A stretch of DNA of 64,000 nucleotides from Anaerolinea sp. (GCA_013822395.1 PNKK01000006.1:33204-97203), one strand, 5' to 3'; numbered from the stretch's first letter, positions 1-8,142 are shown. Notes: generated from the sequence alone by a model not told the origin. Program-made: numbers and translations.

Positions 1-1145
1 TCCAGCAGGGCCGGCATCTCGCCGGCAGCCGCCTCCGCGTAGATCGCGTCCATCGTGGTCGTCGGGTACGAGGACACCGGCCGGCCGGCAGCTCGCCAGG
101 CATCGATGCCCCCGGCGAGGTGCCCGGCAACGCGCTCGTAGCCGATTCGGACGAGCTGGGTGACGGCCTCGACCCGGGCGGCCGCCTCCGGCTCCGGCAG
201 GACGAGTGCAAGCAGGGCATTGAACGGCAACATCCAGCCGACGTACGCCGCGAACGTCTCGTCGAGCTCGATGTTCAGCGAGCCCGGGACGTGGCTCGCC
301 GCGAATTCCGCCCGCGGCCGTGCGTCTACGATTCGCGCCCCGGCCGCGGCCGCTCGTGCCAGCCCGTAGGGATCGAGCGTAAGGGTGGGCGGCAGCCCGC
401 CCAGGACCGCCGGCCCGGCCCGGTTGAGCGGCGCCATGTGAGCGTAGTAGGCCGGGTAGCGTCCCAGGCCCCCGAGCAGCGCGTCGCGGAACGCCGCGGA
501 CTCCACCGCCGCGAGGACCGGGTTGGCGGCGAGCTCCGCCCCGACCGTCGATGTCTGCGAGGGTGCGGCGGGACCGGCGCTGCAGAAGCTCCCGGCTCCG
601 TGGGTCGGGAGGATCCTGACGCCTGGTGGGAGGGCGGCCAGCCGGCGCAGGGTCGCATGCTGGAGTGCGGTGAGCTCGTCCGTCCGCCCTTCGCCCAGCA
701 GGTCCGTTCGCCCGGCCGTCCCCACCAGGAGGGAGCCGCCGGTGAACACGCCTTCGGGTGGCGCGTCCTCCGTGGCGCCCGCCGTCCTGACCGCCCAGGC
801 CAGGTGCTCCGGCGTGTGTCCGGGCGTCGCCATCGCGATGAGGCGCAGCGCCCCGACCTCGACCGCGGTCCCTTCGTCGGCTCCGCGGTGGGGGAGGGCG
901 TAGCCGCCTCGCGCCGGCGCAACGATGTCGGCCCCGGTCGCCGCCCGTGTCTCGAGCGCGCCGGACAGGTAGTCGTTGTGGACGTGGGTCTCCAGGACGT
1001 GGGTCACCCGCCAACCGCGCTCGGCGGCGACAGCCAGGAACCGCCATGCATCCCGCTGCGGATCCACGAGCGCCGCCTCGCCGTCGCTCGCGATGAGGTA
1101 CGAGGCGTCGCCGACGCCGACGGTCGTGAGCAGCTCGATATCCAT
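1..1145 (-). CDS. MBL-fold metallohydrolase with C-terminal rhodanese domain (partial, runs off the window start)
   Basis: The frame reads leftward from an ATG at 1145 without a stop to base 1, so the 3' end lies outside the window (about 381 residues visible). The N-terminal half is a metallo-beta-lactamase fold of the persulfide-dioxygenase/rhodanese-fusion type: metal motif THVHNDYLSG (residues ~53-62, with Tyr where classical enzymes have His), then a TPGHTPEH His motif and a GTAGRTDLLG segment. From about residue 270 a rhodanese domain follows (DARPRAEFAASHVPGS). Where an active rhodanese has its CxxGxR loop, this one has no Cys, so the domain is probably non-catalytic. Family members handle glutathione- or low-molecular-weight persulfides; the substrate here is inferred only. 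It is divergent from the oxidoreductase at 1247 with a 101-base gap. The call is secure at family level. Confidence 0.85.
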   Translation of the reverse strand, partial: MDIELLTTVGVGDASYLIASDGEAALVDPQRDAWRFLAVAAERGWRVTHVLETHVHNDYLSGALETRAATGADIVAPARGGYALPHRGADEGTAVEVGALRLIAMATPGHTPEHLAWAVRTAGATEDAPPEGVFTGGSLLVGTAGRTDLLGEGRTDELTALQHATLRRLAALPPGVRILPTHGAGSFCSAGPAAPSQTSTVGAELAANPVLAAVESAAFRDALLGGLGRYPAYYAHMAPLNRAGPAVLGGLPPTLTLDPYGLARAAAAGARIVDARPRAEFAASHVPGSLNIELDETFAAYVGWMLPFNALLALVLPEPEAAARVEAVTQLVRIGYERVAGHLAGGIDAWRAAGRPVSSYPTTTMDAIYAEAAAGEMPALL

Positions 1146-1246
1146 GTCGCGTCCATCGTCGCACGCTCGCTCCATGCCGGTCGCTCGTACCATGACCACC
1201 ACGACGGACACCGGGCCCCACGCTCCGGCCGGGAAGAGGACCCCAG

Positions 1247-2236
1247 ATGGCGAAGATCGGCTACGCGGCGATGCTCGAGCAGTTCCACCCGACGGATCTG
1301 CTGGACTGGTGCGCCCAGGCTGAGGCAGCCGGCTTCACGGCCGGCTTCATGGTCAGCGAGCACTTCCATCCGTGGACCCCGGGGCAGGGGAATGCCGCGT
1401 TCGCCTGGAGCTTCATGGGAGCGCTCGGGACGCGCACCTCGCTGCCGTTCGGGACCGCCGTGACGTGCCCCGGCTTCCGCTACCACCCGGCGGTCATCGC
1501 TCATGCAGGGGCGACCCTGGGGGCCATGTTCCCCGGCCGTTTCTACCTGGGCCTCGGCGCGGGCGAGGCCCTCAACGAGCACGTGATCGGCGGCGCCTGG
1601 CCGGAGATCGGCGTTCGGAGCGCGATGCTGTTCGAGAGCATCGAGATCATCAACAAGCTCTTCACGGGGGAGGTCGTCAAGCATCGGGGTGAGCATTTCA
1701 CGCTCGAGAGCGCGAAGCTCTACACCCGCCCCGAGCGGCCCGTCCCGATCTACGTTGCGACCGCCGGTCCGGTCAACGCGAAGAAGACCGGCCGATTCGC
1801 CGACGGGATCATCACCGTTGGAGCGGCCGACGAGAAGATCGCGATGCTCTGGGCGAAGTACGAGGAGGGCGCCCGCGAGGTGGGCAAGGACCCGTCGCGG
1901 TCGCCCAAGCTCCTCCAGATCCACGTCTCCTGGGCTCGCACCGACGAGGCGGCGATCGAGGGGGCGGTCCGCGAATGGCCCAATGGCGGGATGGCCTTCC
2001 CGAAGCAGGACATCAGGAACCCGGAGGACTTCGCGGCGATGGCCAGGCTCGTCCGGCCGGAGGACTTCAAGAACCGGGTCCTGATGACCGCCGACCTCGG
2101 GGCGCACATCGAGCACATCCAGCACTATCTCGACATGGGCTTCGACGAAGTCCATCTCCACAATGTCGGGCGCAACCAGGCCGAGTTCATCGATGTCTTC
2201 GGCAGGGAGGTCCTGCCGCACCTGAAGCTCGGCTGA
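1247..2236 (+). CDS. F420-dependent LLM-class oxidoreductase (TIGR03557-like)
   Basis: This 329-residue protein is a luciferase-like (TIM-barrel) monooxygenase-superfamily enzyme of the F420-dependent glucose-6-phosphate dehydrogenase-like group. Visible signatures are KIGYAAMLEQF at the N-terminus, SEHFHPW (~residues 38-44), the GTAVTCPGFRYHPAVIAHA strand, GRFYLGLGAGEALNEH (~98-113) and the RPVPIYVATAGP strand (~165). These are typical of TIGR03557-type proteins from F420-making phyla. The ATG at 1247 is preceded by a purine-rich GAAGAGGA ribosome-binding site about 8 bases upstream. The substrate is not predictable from sequence. It stands alone between a divergent MBL gene and a convergent glycosyltransferase. 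Confidence 0.88.
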   Translation: MAKIGYAAMLEQFHPTDLLDWCAQAEAAGFTAGFMVSEHFHPWTPGQGNAAFAWSFMGALGTRTSLPFGTAVTCPGFRYHPAVIAHAGATLGAMFPGRFYLGLGAGEALNEHVIGGAWPEIGVRSAMLFESIEIINKLFTGEVVKHRGEHFTLESAKLYTRPERPVPIYVATAGPVNAKKTGRFADGIITVGAADEKIAMLWAKYEEGAREVGKDPSRSPKLLQIHVSWARTDEAAIEGAVREWPNGGMAFPKQDIRNPEDFAAMARLVRPEDFKNRVLMTADLGAHIEHIQHYLDMGFDEVHLHNVGRNQAEFIDVFGREVLPHLKLG

Positions 2237-2338
2237 CCGGGGGGCGCTGCCGCGGGTCCCGCCTGAATCGTCATCTGTGCGCCACGCGGGCATTGGGCGA
2301 GGGCGATCGCCTCAATCCGACACGCCGGGCCATAGAAC

Positions 2339-2385
2339 CATCCCGACGCACGCTCGTGCCGGGATGACCCGGCCACTTTGGCCGG
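2339..2385. terminator. Paired hairpins between convergent genes
   Basis: Two adjacent stem-loops lie in the 241-base gap between convergent genes. The first (2339-2366) pairs CATCCCG with CGGGATG and continues with GCAC/GTGC. The second (2369-2385) is a perfect 7-bp stem, CCGGCCA/TGGCCGG, with a CTT loop. Neither has a clear T-tract, so bidirectional terminator function is inferred from position. The rest of 2237-2477 shows nothing recognisable. Confidence 0.5.
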
Positions 2386-2477
2386 CCGACGATGAGTGAA
2401 TCCGACGCTTGCATCGTGACCAGTTCCCGCCTGGTCCTCATCTGACGAAAATCGCGTCCGCCGGTCCGCGAGTGACC

Positions 2478-3173
2478 TCAGCCCGACCCGCCCCGGACGA
2501 TCCGACGGGCTCGCCGCGCCACGGCCAGGAACTCGCGAAGGTGCTGCAGCGGCCGGATGTGGCTCGGCTCACCGCCGTAGATCGTGGAGATCGGCACCCA
2601 TCGGATGGGCCAACGCTCGCGGATGCAGACGGCGATCATCTCGACCTCGAACGCGAAGCCGTCCTCACGGCTCGCCAGCATCTCGGCCATCAACCGGCGC
2701 CCGACGAGGCGGTAGCCGGACTGGTTGTCAGGGACCCATCTGCCGACGGCGGCCGAGAGGAGCAGCGTCCCGAGACCGTTTGCGGCCCGGCGGATGAGCG
2801 GCATGCGCCCGAAGTCCCGTCTGCCGACGATCAGCTCGGCGGGCTGCTCGCGCTCCACCGCGAGGAAGCGTGGCAACTCGGCCGGATCGTGCTGTCCATC
2901 GCCGTCGAGCGTCACGACCGCAAGGGCACCCCGGGAGATCGCGACGGCGAAGCCGGCCTGGAGGGCTGCGCCCTTGCCCTGGTTCGGCTGCTGGCGGAGA
3001 ACCGTGGCGCCCGCTGCCTCCGCCTCGGCCGCGGTGTCGTCCGTGGAGCCGTCGTCCACGACGAGGACCGGGAGATGTGCCGCCGCCCCGCGGACGACCG
3101 CGGCGATGCGCGGCCCCTCGTCGTGGGCGGGAATCAGGGCCAGGATCCGAGGGATCGGATGCATCCCGACCAT
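2478..3173 (-). CDS. Family 2 glycosyltransferase (polyprenyl-phosphate mannosyl/glucosyltransferase-like)
   Basis: The protein has about 231 residues with a GT-A fold. ILALIPAHDEGPRI opens the nucleotide-sugar domain, VVDDGSTDDT is the first Asp motif and TLDGDGQHDP carries the metal-binding DxD-like motif. DNQSGYRLVGRRL is typical of dolichol/undecaprenyl-phosphate hexosyltransferases. There is no transmembrane segment, so it resembles the soluble DPM1-type enzymes. The start is uncertain: ATG at 3173, ATG at 3164 and GTG at 3200 are all in frame, and none has a strong Shine-Dalgarno sequence. It is divergent from znuA, with the two 5' ends only about 50 bases apart. The glycan target is unknown. 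Confidence 0.82.
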   Translation of the reverse strand: MVGMHPIPRILALIPAHDEGPRIAAVVRGAAAHLPVLVVDDGSTDDTAAEAEAAGATVLRQQPNQGKGAALQAGFAVAISRGALAVVTLDGDGQHDPAELPRFLAVEREQPAELIVGRRDFGRMPLIRRAANGLGTLLLSAAVGRWVPDNQSGYRLVGRRLMAEMLASREDGFAFEVEMIAVCIRERWPIRWVPISTIYGGEPSHIRPLQHLREFLAVARRARRIVRGGSG

Positions 3174-3193
3174 GATGCGGCAGCGCCGGTCGG

Positions 3194-3226
3194 TTGACAC
3201 GGACTGCGACTCAGTCTCAATATGAA
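3194..3226 (+). promoter_or_regulatory. Putative promoter of the metal-transport operon
   Basis: A consensus TTGACA (3194-3199) is followed by CAATAT/TATGAA around 3218-3226. Between them is the inverted repeat GACTG-CGACT-CAGTC (3202-3216), a possible operator. If TATGAA is the -10, transcription would begin near the second in-frame ATG of znuA (3234), giving a leaderless message. The spacing to the -35 is longer than ideal (21 bases), so the exact start is uncertain. Confidence 0.4.
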
Positions 3227-4133
3227 TCTGTCGATGCGACGATTGCCCGTGGCCCTGGCGATGCTGCTAACCGCGTGTGGCGGGAGTCCCGGCGCGCCAT
3301 CCGGCGGGTGGTCGGACCTGCCTGCGCGGACGGTCGTGACGACCTCGACGGTCTTCGCCGACCTCGTCCGGAACGTCGGCGGCGATCGCGTGACCGTGGC
3401 GAGCCTGGTGCCGGCCGGGGCGGTCGTGGAGACCTACCAGGCGAAGCCGGACGATCTCCGCGCGCTCGCCGCGGCCGATCTCATCGTCATGAACGGGCTC
3501 GGCCTGGACGACTGGCTCGAATCGACCATCTCGGCCGCATCACCCGATACGCCGGTCATCCGGCTCGCGGAGGGCCTGCCGGGCGTTCAACTCCTGCCCG
3601 GCGAGGAGCCAGGGTCACAGAACCCGCACCTCTGGATGGATGTGGCCTACGCCCGCGGCTACGTTGCCCGGATCGGCGAGGCCCTCGCGGCCGTCGACCC
3701 GGCGGGGGCCGCAGCGTACGCTGCCGGGGTGACGGCATACGACGCCCGGCTGGCCGAGCTCGATGCCTGGGCTCGGGCACAGATCGAGGCGATTCCCCCA
3801 GCCAACCGCAAGGTCGTGATGTTCCACGGTGCCTTCCCGTACTTCGCCCGGGCGTATGGTCTGACCATCGTCGGGGTCGCGGTCCAGGCGCCGGGCCAGG
3901 ATCCCAGCGCGGGCGAGATCGCGGCGCTCGTCGACGCCATCCGAGCGAGCGGCGCCAAGGCGATCTTCAGCGAGAACCAGTTCCGGACCTCGCTGGTCGA
4001 CCAGATCGGCCGGGAGACGGGCGCGTCGGTGGTCGCCGAGCTGTACAACGACTCGCTCGGCACCGCGCCGGTGACCTCGTACGAAGCGCTGATCCGCTGG
4101 GATGTGGAGCAGATCGTGGCGGCCCTTCGATGA
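3222..4133 (+). CDS. znuA: Zinc/manganese ABC transporter substrate-binding lipoprotein (ZnuA/TroA family)
   Basis: The protein has 303 residues. A short signal peptide ends in the lipobox LLTACGG, so it should be a membrane-anchored lipoprotein that captures a divalent metal for the ATPase and permease encoded next. The cluster A-I features are VVTTSTVFADLVRNVGGDRV, the ETYQAKPDD segment where family members carry the first His, NPHLWMDV, the VVMFHGAFPYFARAYGL metal-site segment and FSENQF. The usual His-rich metal-sampling loop is absent; a His-rich tail sits on the ATPase instead. ATG at 3222 or 3234 could be the start. The stop overlaps the next ATG by 4 bases (ATGA), indicating translational coupling. 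Zn versus Mn specificity cannot be assigned from sequence. Confidence 0.9.
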   Translation: MNLSMRRLPVALAMLLTACGGSPGAPSGGWSDLPARTVVTTSTVFADLVRNVGGDRVTVASLVPAGAVVETYQAKPDDLRALAAADLIVMNGLGLDDWLESTISAASPDTPVIRLAEGLPGVQLLPGEEPGSQNPHLWMDVAYARGYVARIGEALAAVDPAGAAAYAAGVTAYDARLAELDAWARAQIEAIPPANRKVVMFHGAFPYFARAYGLTIVGVAVQAPGQDPSAGEIAALVDAIRASGAKAIFSENQFRTSLVDQIGRETGASVVAELYNDSLGTAPVTSYEALIRWDVEQIVAALR

Positions 4134-5002
4134 CGACTACTACGACGACGGCCACCGCGACGACGACGTCCGCGACCGCCCCGAGCGTCCGCCTGGCCGG
4201 CGTCTCGGTCGGATATGAGGATCGGCCGGTCCTGGAGCACGTCGACGTGTCGCTGCCGCCCGGATCGCTGACCGCGATCGTCGGCCCGAACGGCGGCGGG
4301 AAGAGCACGCTCCTCAAGCTCATCGCCGGGCTGCTCCGGCCCTGGACCGGCACGATTGCCGTCCTGGGCGGCCGGCCCGGCGAGCATGCCCGGTCGGTCG
4401 CCTACGTCCCGCAGGCCGAGGCCGTCGATTGGGGCTTTCCCGTGGCCGCCGGCGACGTCGTGATGATGGGCCGCTACCCTCGCCTGGGACCGCTCCGGCG
4501 CCCGGGTGCCGCGGATCATGCCGCGGTGGCACGGGCGCTCGAGGAGGTCGGGATGACGGCCCTTGCCGACCGCCAGATCGGGGCGCTGTCGGGCGGCCAG
4601 CGTCGCCGGGTCTTCCTCGCCCGTGCGCTCGCCTCAGAGCCGGACCTGTATCTCCTGGACGAGCCCGTCACCGGCGTCGACAACGCGACCCAGGAGGACC
4701 TCATGGCCGTCCTCGACGCCGAGGCGCGGGCCGGCAAGACCGTCATCGCGAGCACCCACGACCTGGCCTCGGCCGCCGAGCATTTCCGATCGATCGTGGC
4801 CGTGAACCGGACGATCGTCGCCCAGGGGGCCGCCAGCCTGGTGCTCGATGCCGACGTCCTGCTCCGGACGTACGGCGGCCACCTGCTCTTCGTGGGCGAT
4901 CGGGCCGTCGTCCTCGACGACGCCCACCACCACGACCAGGCGCCGGGTGGGGAGATCCACCACCACGATGACGGTGGCGGCGCGGGAGGGCGCCGCCCGT
5001 GA
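4130..5002 (+). CDS. znuC: Metal ABC transporter ATP-binding protein with His-rich tail
   Basis: The protein has 290 residues. Walker A is GPNGGGKST (~residues 48-56), the signature is LSGGQRRR, Walker B is LYLLDEP and the switch His is in STHDLASA. It energises import by the ZnuAB partners, with which it overlaps by 4 bases on both sides (ATGA and GTGA). Two oddities are visible. The N-terminus is a Thr/Ala low-complexity run made by an ACGACN microsatellite at 4130-4175. The last 30 residues carry two His clusters (AHHHDQ and EIHHHDD), a likely metal-binding or metal-sensing tail on the cytoplasmic face. Such tails are usual on the binding protein or in the exporter family, so this placement is notable. 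Confidence 0.92.
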   Translation: MTTTTTTATATTTSATAPSVRLAGVSVGYEDRPVLEHVDVSLPPGSLTAIVGPNGGGKSTLLKLIAGLLRPWTGTIAVLGGRPGEHARSVAYVPQAEAVDWGFPVAAGDVVMMGRYPRLGPLRRPGAADHAAVARALEEVGMTALADRQIGALSGGQRRRVFLARALASEPDLYLLDEPVTGVDNATQEDLMAVLDAEARAGKTVIASTHDLASAAEHFRSIVAVNRTIVAQGAASLVLDADVLLRTYGGHLLFVGDRAVVLDDAHHHDQAPGGEIHHHDDGGGAGGRRP

Positions 5003-5844
5003 ACCTCCTGCTGGAGCCGCTGGGCTACGAGTTCTTCGTCCGCGCCCTGGCGGCCGCCATCCTCGTGGGCCTCGTCTGTGCGGTCATCGGAACGTACATG
5101 GTCCTGCGCGGGCTGGCGTTCATGGGCGATGCCCTCAGCCACGCCGCGTTCCCCGGCGTGGTCGCCGCGTACCTGCTCAAGGCACCGTTCTACCTCGGAG
5201 CCGCCATCGCGGCCGTCGGGACCGCCCTCGCCATCGGCTGGATCACGCGACGCGGCAGGCTGCGCGGCGACACGACGATCGGGGTCCTCTTCGCCGCGAT
5301 GTTCGCGTTCGGGATCTTCCTGTTCAGCACGATCCCGAACTACGTCGGCGATCTGTTCGGGTTCCTGTTCGGCGAGGTGCTCGGAATCAGCGCATCCGAC
5401 CTCGCCGCGCTCGCCGTCCTCAGCGTGGTGGTCCTGGCCACCGTCGCGGTCCTCTGGAAGGAGCTCCTCTACTCGACCTTCGACCCGCTGGCCGCGGCCG
5501 CCTCCGGACTCCCGGTCGCCGCGCTCGAGTACCTCTTCCTCGGACTGATCGCGCTCACGATCGTCATCAGCCTCCAGGCCGTGGGGATCATCCTCGTGGT
5601 CGCCGTCCTGGTGACGCCGGCGGCGACCGCGCAACTCCTTGCGGACCGGTTCTCCCGGCTGATGGCGACCGCCGTGGCGATCGGGGTCGTCGCGCCGATC
5701 GTCGGCCTCTACCTGAGCTTCTGGACGAACACCGCCAGCGGCGCGCTCATCGTCCTGGTCGAGACCGCGGGCTTCCTCGTGGCGCTCGCACTCGGTCCGC
5801 GCACGGGGCTCCTGCGCCGGCGACGGGTCTCGGTGCCGGACTGA
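4999..5844 (+). CDS. znuB: Metal ABC transporter permease (ZnuB/ABC-3 family)
   Basis: The protein has 281 residues with about eight hydrophobic segments, the normal size for ABC-3 permeases. Diagnostic stretches are MVLRGLAFMGDALSHAAFPGV near residues 34-54 (the conserved metal-path segment of this family), the QAVGIILVVAVLVTPAATA helix and the final SFWTNTASGALIVLVET loop-helix. It starts at a GTG overlapping the ATPase stop, the third member of a tightly coupled znuACB-type operon. No Fur/Zur-like regulator gene is adjacent. Confidence 0.92.
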   Translation: MNLLLEPLGYEFFVRALAAAILVGLVCAVIGTYMVLRGLAFMGDALSHAAFPGVVAAYLLKAPFYLGAAIAAVGTALAIGWITRRGRLRGDTTIGVLFAAMFAFGIFLFSTIPNYVGDLFGFLFGEVLGISASDLAALAVLSVVVLATVAVLWKELLYSTFDPLAAAASGLPVAALEYLFLGLIALTIVISLQAVGIILVVAVLVTPAATAQLLADRFSRLMATAVAIGVVAPIVGLYLSFWTNTASGALIVLVETAGFLVALALGPRTGLLRRRRVSVPD

Positions 5845-6360
5845 CGGTCGCCCCCCCGGGTCAGCGCGGGGCAGGCCGATCCGCAGGGCCGGACCACAGC
5901 CCGGGCTGCTCAATGGCCGTCACCGCCGCCTCCGGGGACATCCCACGGACCAGCCCGCGGCCGGCTGCGGCGCTGATCGTCTCGTGGAGCTCACTCGCCC
6001 TGGATGGGAACCTCGCCCTGTGGTGGCTGCTCGCCGGTCGGCTCCTCCGTGCCGGCTCATGGAGCGGTCGCCGGCCCCGAGGAGCTTGGACGCATGTGTC
6101 GGGCGGCTGAGTCCGGGCTCCGAGAGGGTGGCGCCACGTTGGGTGCAAGCAAGATTCGACTGCAGACAGCAAACGAAGCGACTACGGGTGGACTCCATCG
6201 ACGGGGGCTTGCGTTGGCGCATCGCACTCGGCAGTACTCCGCCATAGGCTTGCGAGGGATCGTCGCATGTCAGGCTCGTCTTGTGCACCGGCACCGCAGC
6301 CGCAGCCGTGGCGACGCCAAAGCAAGCCACGCCGGCAGCCCCTGAGCGTGGTGTCAGGCG
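5845..6360. other. 516-base stretch without a supportable gene
   Basis: No frame here shows a recognisable protein family or a convincing start with ribosome-binding site. Composition is less GC-skewed than the flanks and codon structure is poor, and it leads into a remnant-rich region, so it may be decayed sequence. No tRNA, terminator with T-tract or repeat was found. Confidence 0.5.
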
Positions 6361-6810
6361 ATGACTCGATCCCCCATGCGAGTCGCGGGCGCGCTCGCGA
6401 CGGCTGTCATCTTGGCTGCCGTGGCCGGCGGATGTGGCCAGCAAAGCGACGAGTCACCGCTGATGTCGTTGCGACGGGAGCTGCCTGAGGGCACCACGCT
6501 TCTCTTGCCGAGCACCGAACCTCCCTCTCTGGTTGACGCGGCCCTTACTTCGGGAGACGGCACGCCAATCATCAGCTTCTACTCGGTCAACCAGCCCATC
6601 GTTTCGGTCTGCGAGGCACCGGCGGATCGGTGTCTCAAGTTGCTGCCGACCGCCCAGGTGATCCCTCGCATCAACTCAGATGGCGACGTCACCGTGCTGG
6701 TCGAGGCGCAGGAGAATGGCGTCCACATGACGCTGTCGGACGAGCTCACTCGCTACTGGTCGGAGGTCGATCTGGTTGCAGGCAGGCCTGCCTGGCTCGA
6801 CGCTCCCTGA
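6361..6810 (+). CDS. Small hypothetical lipoprotein
   Basis: The protein has 149 residues. A signal peptide (RVAGALATAVILAAVAGGC) ends in a lipobox-like AGGC, so export and lipid anchoring are likely. The mature part is about 125 residues with one Cys pair (VCEAPADRCLKL) and beta-rich, polar sequence. No family is recognised. Only a weak SD-like AGG precedes the ATG. It sits in an isolated, remnant-rich region and its stop lies 26 bases from a transposase fragment on the opposite strand, so horizontal origin is possible. That it is a real gene rests on the clean signal peptide and GC3-rich codons. Confidence 0.55.
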   Translation: MTRSPMRVAGALATAVILAAVAGGCGQQSDESPLMSLRRELPEGTTLLLPSTEPPSLVDAALTSGDGTPIISFYSVNQPIVSVCEAPADRCLKLLPTAQVIPRINSDGDVTVLVEAQENGVHMTLSDELTRYWSEVDLVAGRPAWLDAP

Positions 6811-6835
6811 ACTCGTGGATCGGGGGCCCCGAACC

Positions 6836-7069
6836 GTTGTACCAAGTGAAGAAGTCGGCGCAGAAGGCCTGGGCGTCCTCGATTGAGCCGAACCGGTCGG
6901 GAGAGCCCGGCCGGTACTCGAGCGTCTTGAACTGGGCCTCGCTGTACGAGCTGTCGTCGCTGACATGGGGCCGGGAGTGGCTCTTGGCCACGCCGAGGTC
7001 GGCCAGCAGGAGGGCGACCGGCTTGGAGCGCATCGAGGAGCCCCGGTCGGCATGGACGGTCAGGGTGCC
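6836..7069 (-). pseudogene. IS3-family transposase (OrfB) fragment
   Basis: A 78-residue open stretch matches the C-terminal part of the rve integrase core of IS3-type OrfB proteins. It has LTVHADRGSSM (the second catalytic Asp region), VALLLADLGVAKSHSRPHVSDD, then YSEAQFKTLEYRP carrying the catalytic Glu, and AFCADFFTWYN at the end. The fragment starts abruptly at GTLTVHADRG and loses homology after WYN, where intact proteins continue with a TEHRHSG-like tail. The first catalytic Asp and all of OrfA are missing. It is a dead remnant, evidence of past insertion next to tRNA-Arg. Confidence 0.85.
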
Positions 7070-7074
7070 TGGTC

Positions 7075-7120
7075 GCGACGCAACCATTGGCACATTTCGC
7101 AGCGACGCAACCGCTGGCAC
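7075..7120. repeat. 27-base imperfect direct repeat resembling an IS end
   Basis: GCGACGCAACC occurs at 7075-7085 and 7102-7112 and TGGCAC at 7088-7093 and 7115-7120, both offset by exactly 27 bases. Internally repeated termini of this kind are typical of IS21-type elements. It abuts the broken edge of the IS3 transposase fragment, so two different elements may have nested here. The IS21 assignment is an inference. Confidence 0.5.
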
Positions 7121-7177
7121 GATCGCCATCGGATCGTGCCCTTCGTCAAGAGGATGCGGCCATTCGTCAAAAGGGCG

Positions 7178-7254
7178 TGGCGCGCCCGGAGGGATTCGAA
7201 CCCCCGACCCTGTGGTCCGAAGCCACATGCTCTGGTCCGCTGAGCTACGGGCGC
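7178..7254 (-). tRNA. tRNA-Arg (anticodon TCG)
   Basis: Reading leftward from 7254, the acceptor stem GCGCCCG pairs with CGGGCGC, and the D-arm begins GCTCAGCGG. The anticodon arm is TGTGG-CTTCGGA-CCACA with anticodon TCG (decodes CGA), and the T-arm is GGGGG-TTCGAAT-CCCTC. Discriminator G and an encoded CCA occupy 7181-7178. All stems pair cleanly. IS remnants lie immediately downstream of its 3' end, a common insertion neighbourhood. Confidence 0.96.
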
Positions 7255-7417
7255 ACGGAGGACAAGGGTAGCAGCCCCGCCGCCTGAGCCTGCGATCCCT
7301 CTTGATGCCTGGCGGTCCCGCTCTTGCCGGTCTGCAGCCTGCCGGGTACCTTGGCCGTGCTGCTTTCCGGAGAAGCGGTTGGTGCCGCCCCAGATCGGCG
7401 GCACGGGGAGGGCTGCC

Positions 7418-7825
7418 ATGACGACCGGGAGCGGGACCAAGGCTGATCCGTGGACGCTGAAGACGGCGCCCGGAACGGCCCAGTACCAGATGTGGCGCGA
7501 CGAGGCCGCGGATCCGCCGGCGCTCGTCTGCCAGGTCGGGTCCACGCAGCTCAGATACCACCTGCGCGCGATCGAGGACCTCCACGCGATGCTCAAGGCC
7601 CACGGCGACTGGATCGCCCTGGGCGCCGCGGACGAGCAGAAGCCGGTGGCGGACGGGACGGTCGAGGCCTGGGGACGCTCGGCGGGCAACCCGGTTGGAG
7701 GGTGGTATGGCCTCCGAAAGGGCTACCGCGGCCGCTTCGGGATGTACCTGCCGCCACTCCTCGAGGTGCTCGGGCTCGCGGAGCTCACCCACGACCCGAA
7801 GAACAACCGGGTGCGGGCCCGGTGA
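7418..7825 (+). CDS. Conserved hypothetical protein (DUF6855-like)
   Basis: The protein has 135 residues and is soluble, with no signal peptide or membrane segment. It begins GSGTKADPWTLKTAPGT and contains QVGSTQLRYHLRAIEDLHAMLKAHGDW, followed by the invariant-looking GAADEQKP and GTVEAWGRSAGNPVGGWYGL, ending in a basic NNRVRAR tail. I recognise this as a widespread small protein of unknown function (DUF6855-like). The start is the ATG at 7418, with GGGGAGGG 6-13 bases upstream; an upstream GTG at 7379 is less likely. It is monocistronic, and nothing around it suggests a role. Confidence 0.78.
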   Translation: MTTGSGTKADPWTLKTAPGTAQYQMWRDEAADPPALVCQVGSTQLRYHLRAIEDLHAMLKAHGDWIALGAADEQKPVADGTVEAWGRSAGNPVGGWYGLRKGYRGRFGMYLPPLLEVLGLAELTHDPKNNRVRAR

Positions 7826-8142
7826 TGCCGGTCAAGCTCGCCTGAGTCGACACGCGGCGAACCGCTCCTCCCGTCGTCCGTCCCACCTCCGAGTCGGCAG
7901 AGGACGCATCTGCCGTTCGACCGAGCGTGACGCGCTGCGCGATCTGGCGTTGTGGACCGCCTGTCATGCGTGGTCGTGCACGGAATGCCCTCGGATGCGA
8001 CGCAATCGGGGCGGCGCGGCGACGGAACCGGGGCGGCGCGGCGACCGCCGGCAGGCGGTTCGTTCACGGCCTCTGAGCTTGAGGCTGCCGCTCGGACAGC
8101 CATCCTGAGCCCGACGCCGGAGGAACGCGCGGCCACGGCCGA
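7826..8142. other. 317-base intergenic stretch
   Basis: No gene is supported. It lies between a rightward DUF6855-like gene and the 3' end of a leftward HD gene. It contains a 17-base direct repeat CGGGGCGGCGCGGCGAC at 8007-8023 and 8029-8045, separated by 5 bases. No T-tract terminator is visible. Confidence 0.5.

Noticed and set aside
120..1463. Long rightward open frame opposite the MBL-rhodanese gene
   Set aside because: Its translation is Arg/Gly-rich with no family motif; it is the GC-rich shadow of the real leftward gene and of the oxidoreductase start.
4516..5913. Leftward 465-codon frame across znuC and znuB
   Set aside because: Asp/Glu/Arg-rich antisense translation without motifs; znuC and znuB are unmistakable on the other strand.
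5920..6444. Leftward 174-codon frame in the gap after znuB
   Set aside because: No family resemblance, no ribosome-binding site, Ser/Arg-rich composition and overlap with the lipoprotein signal peptide.
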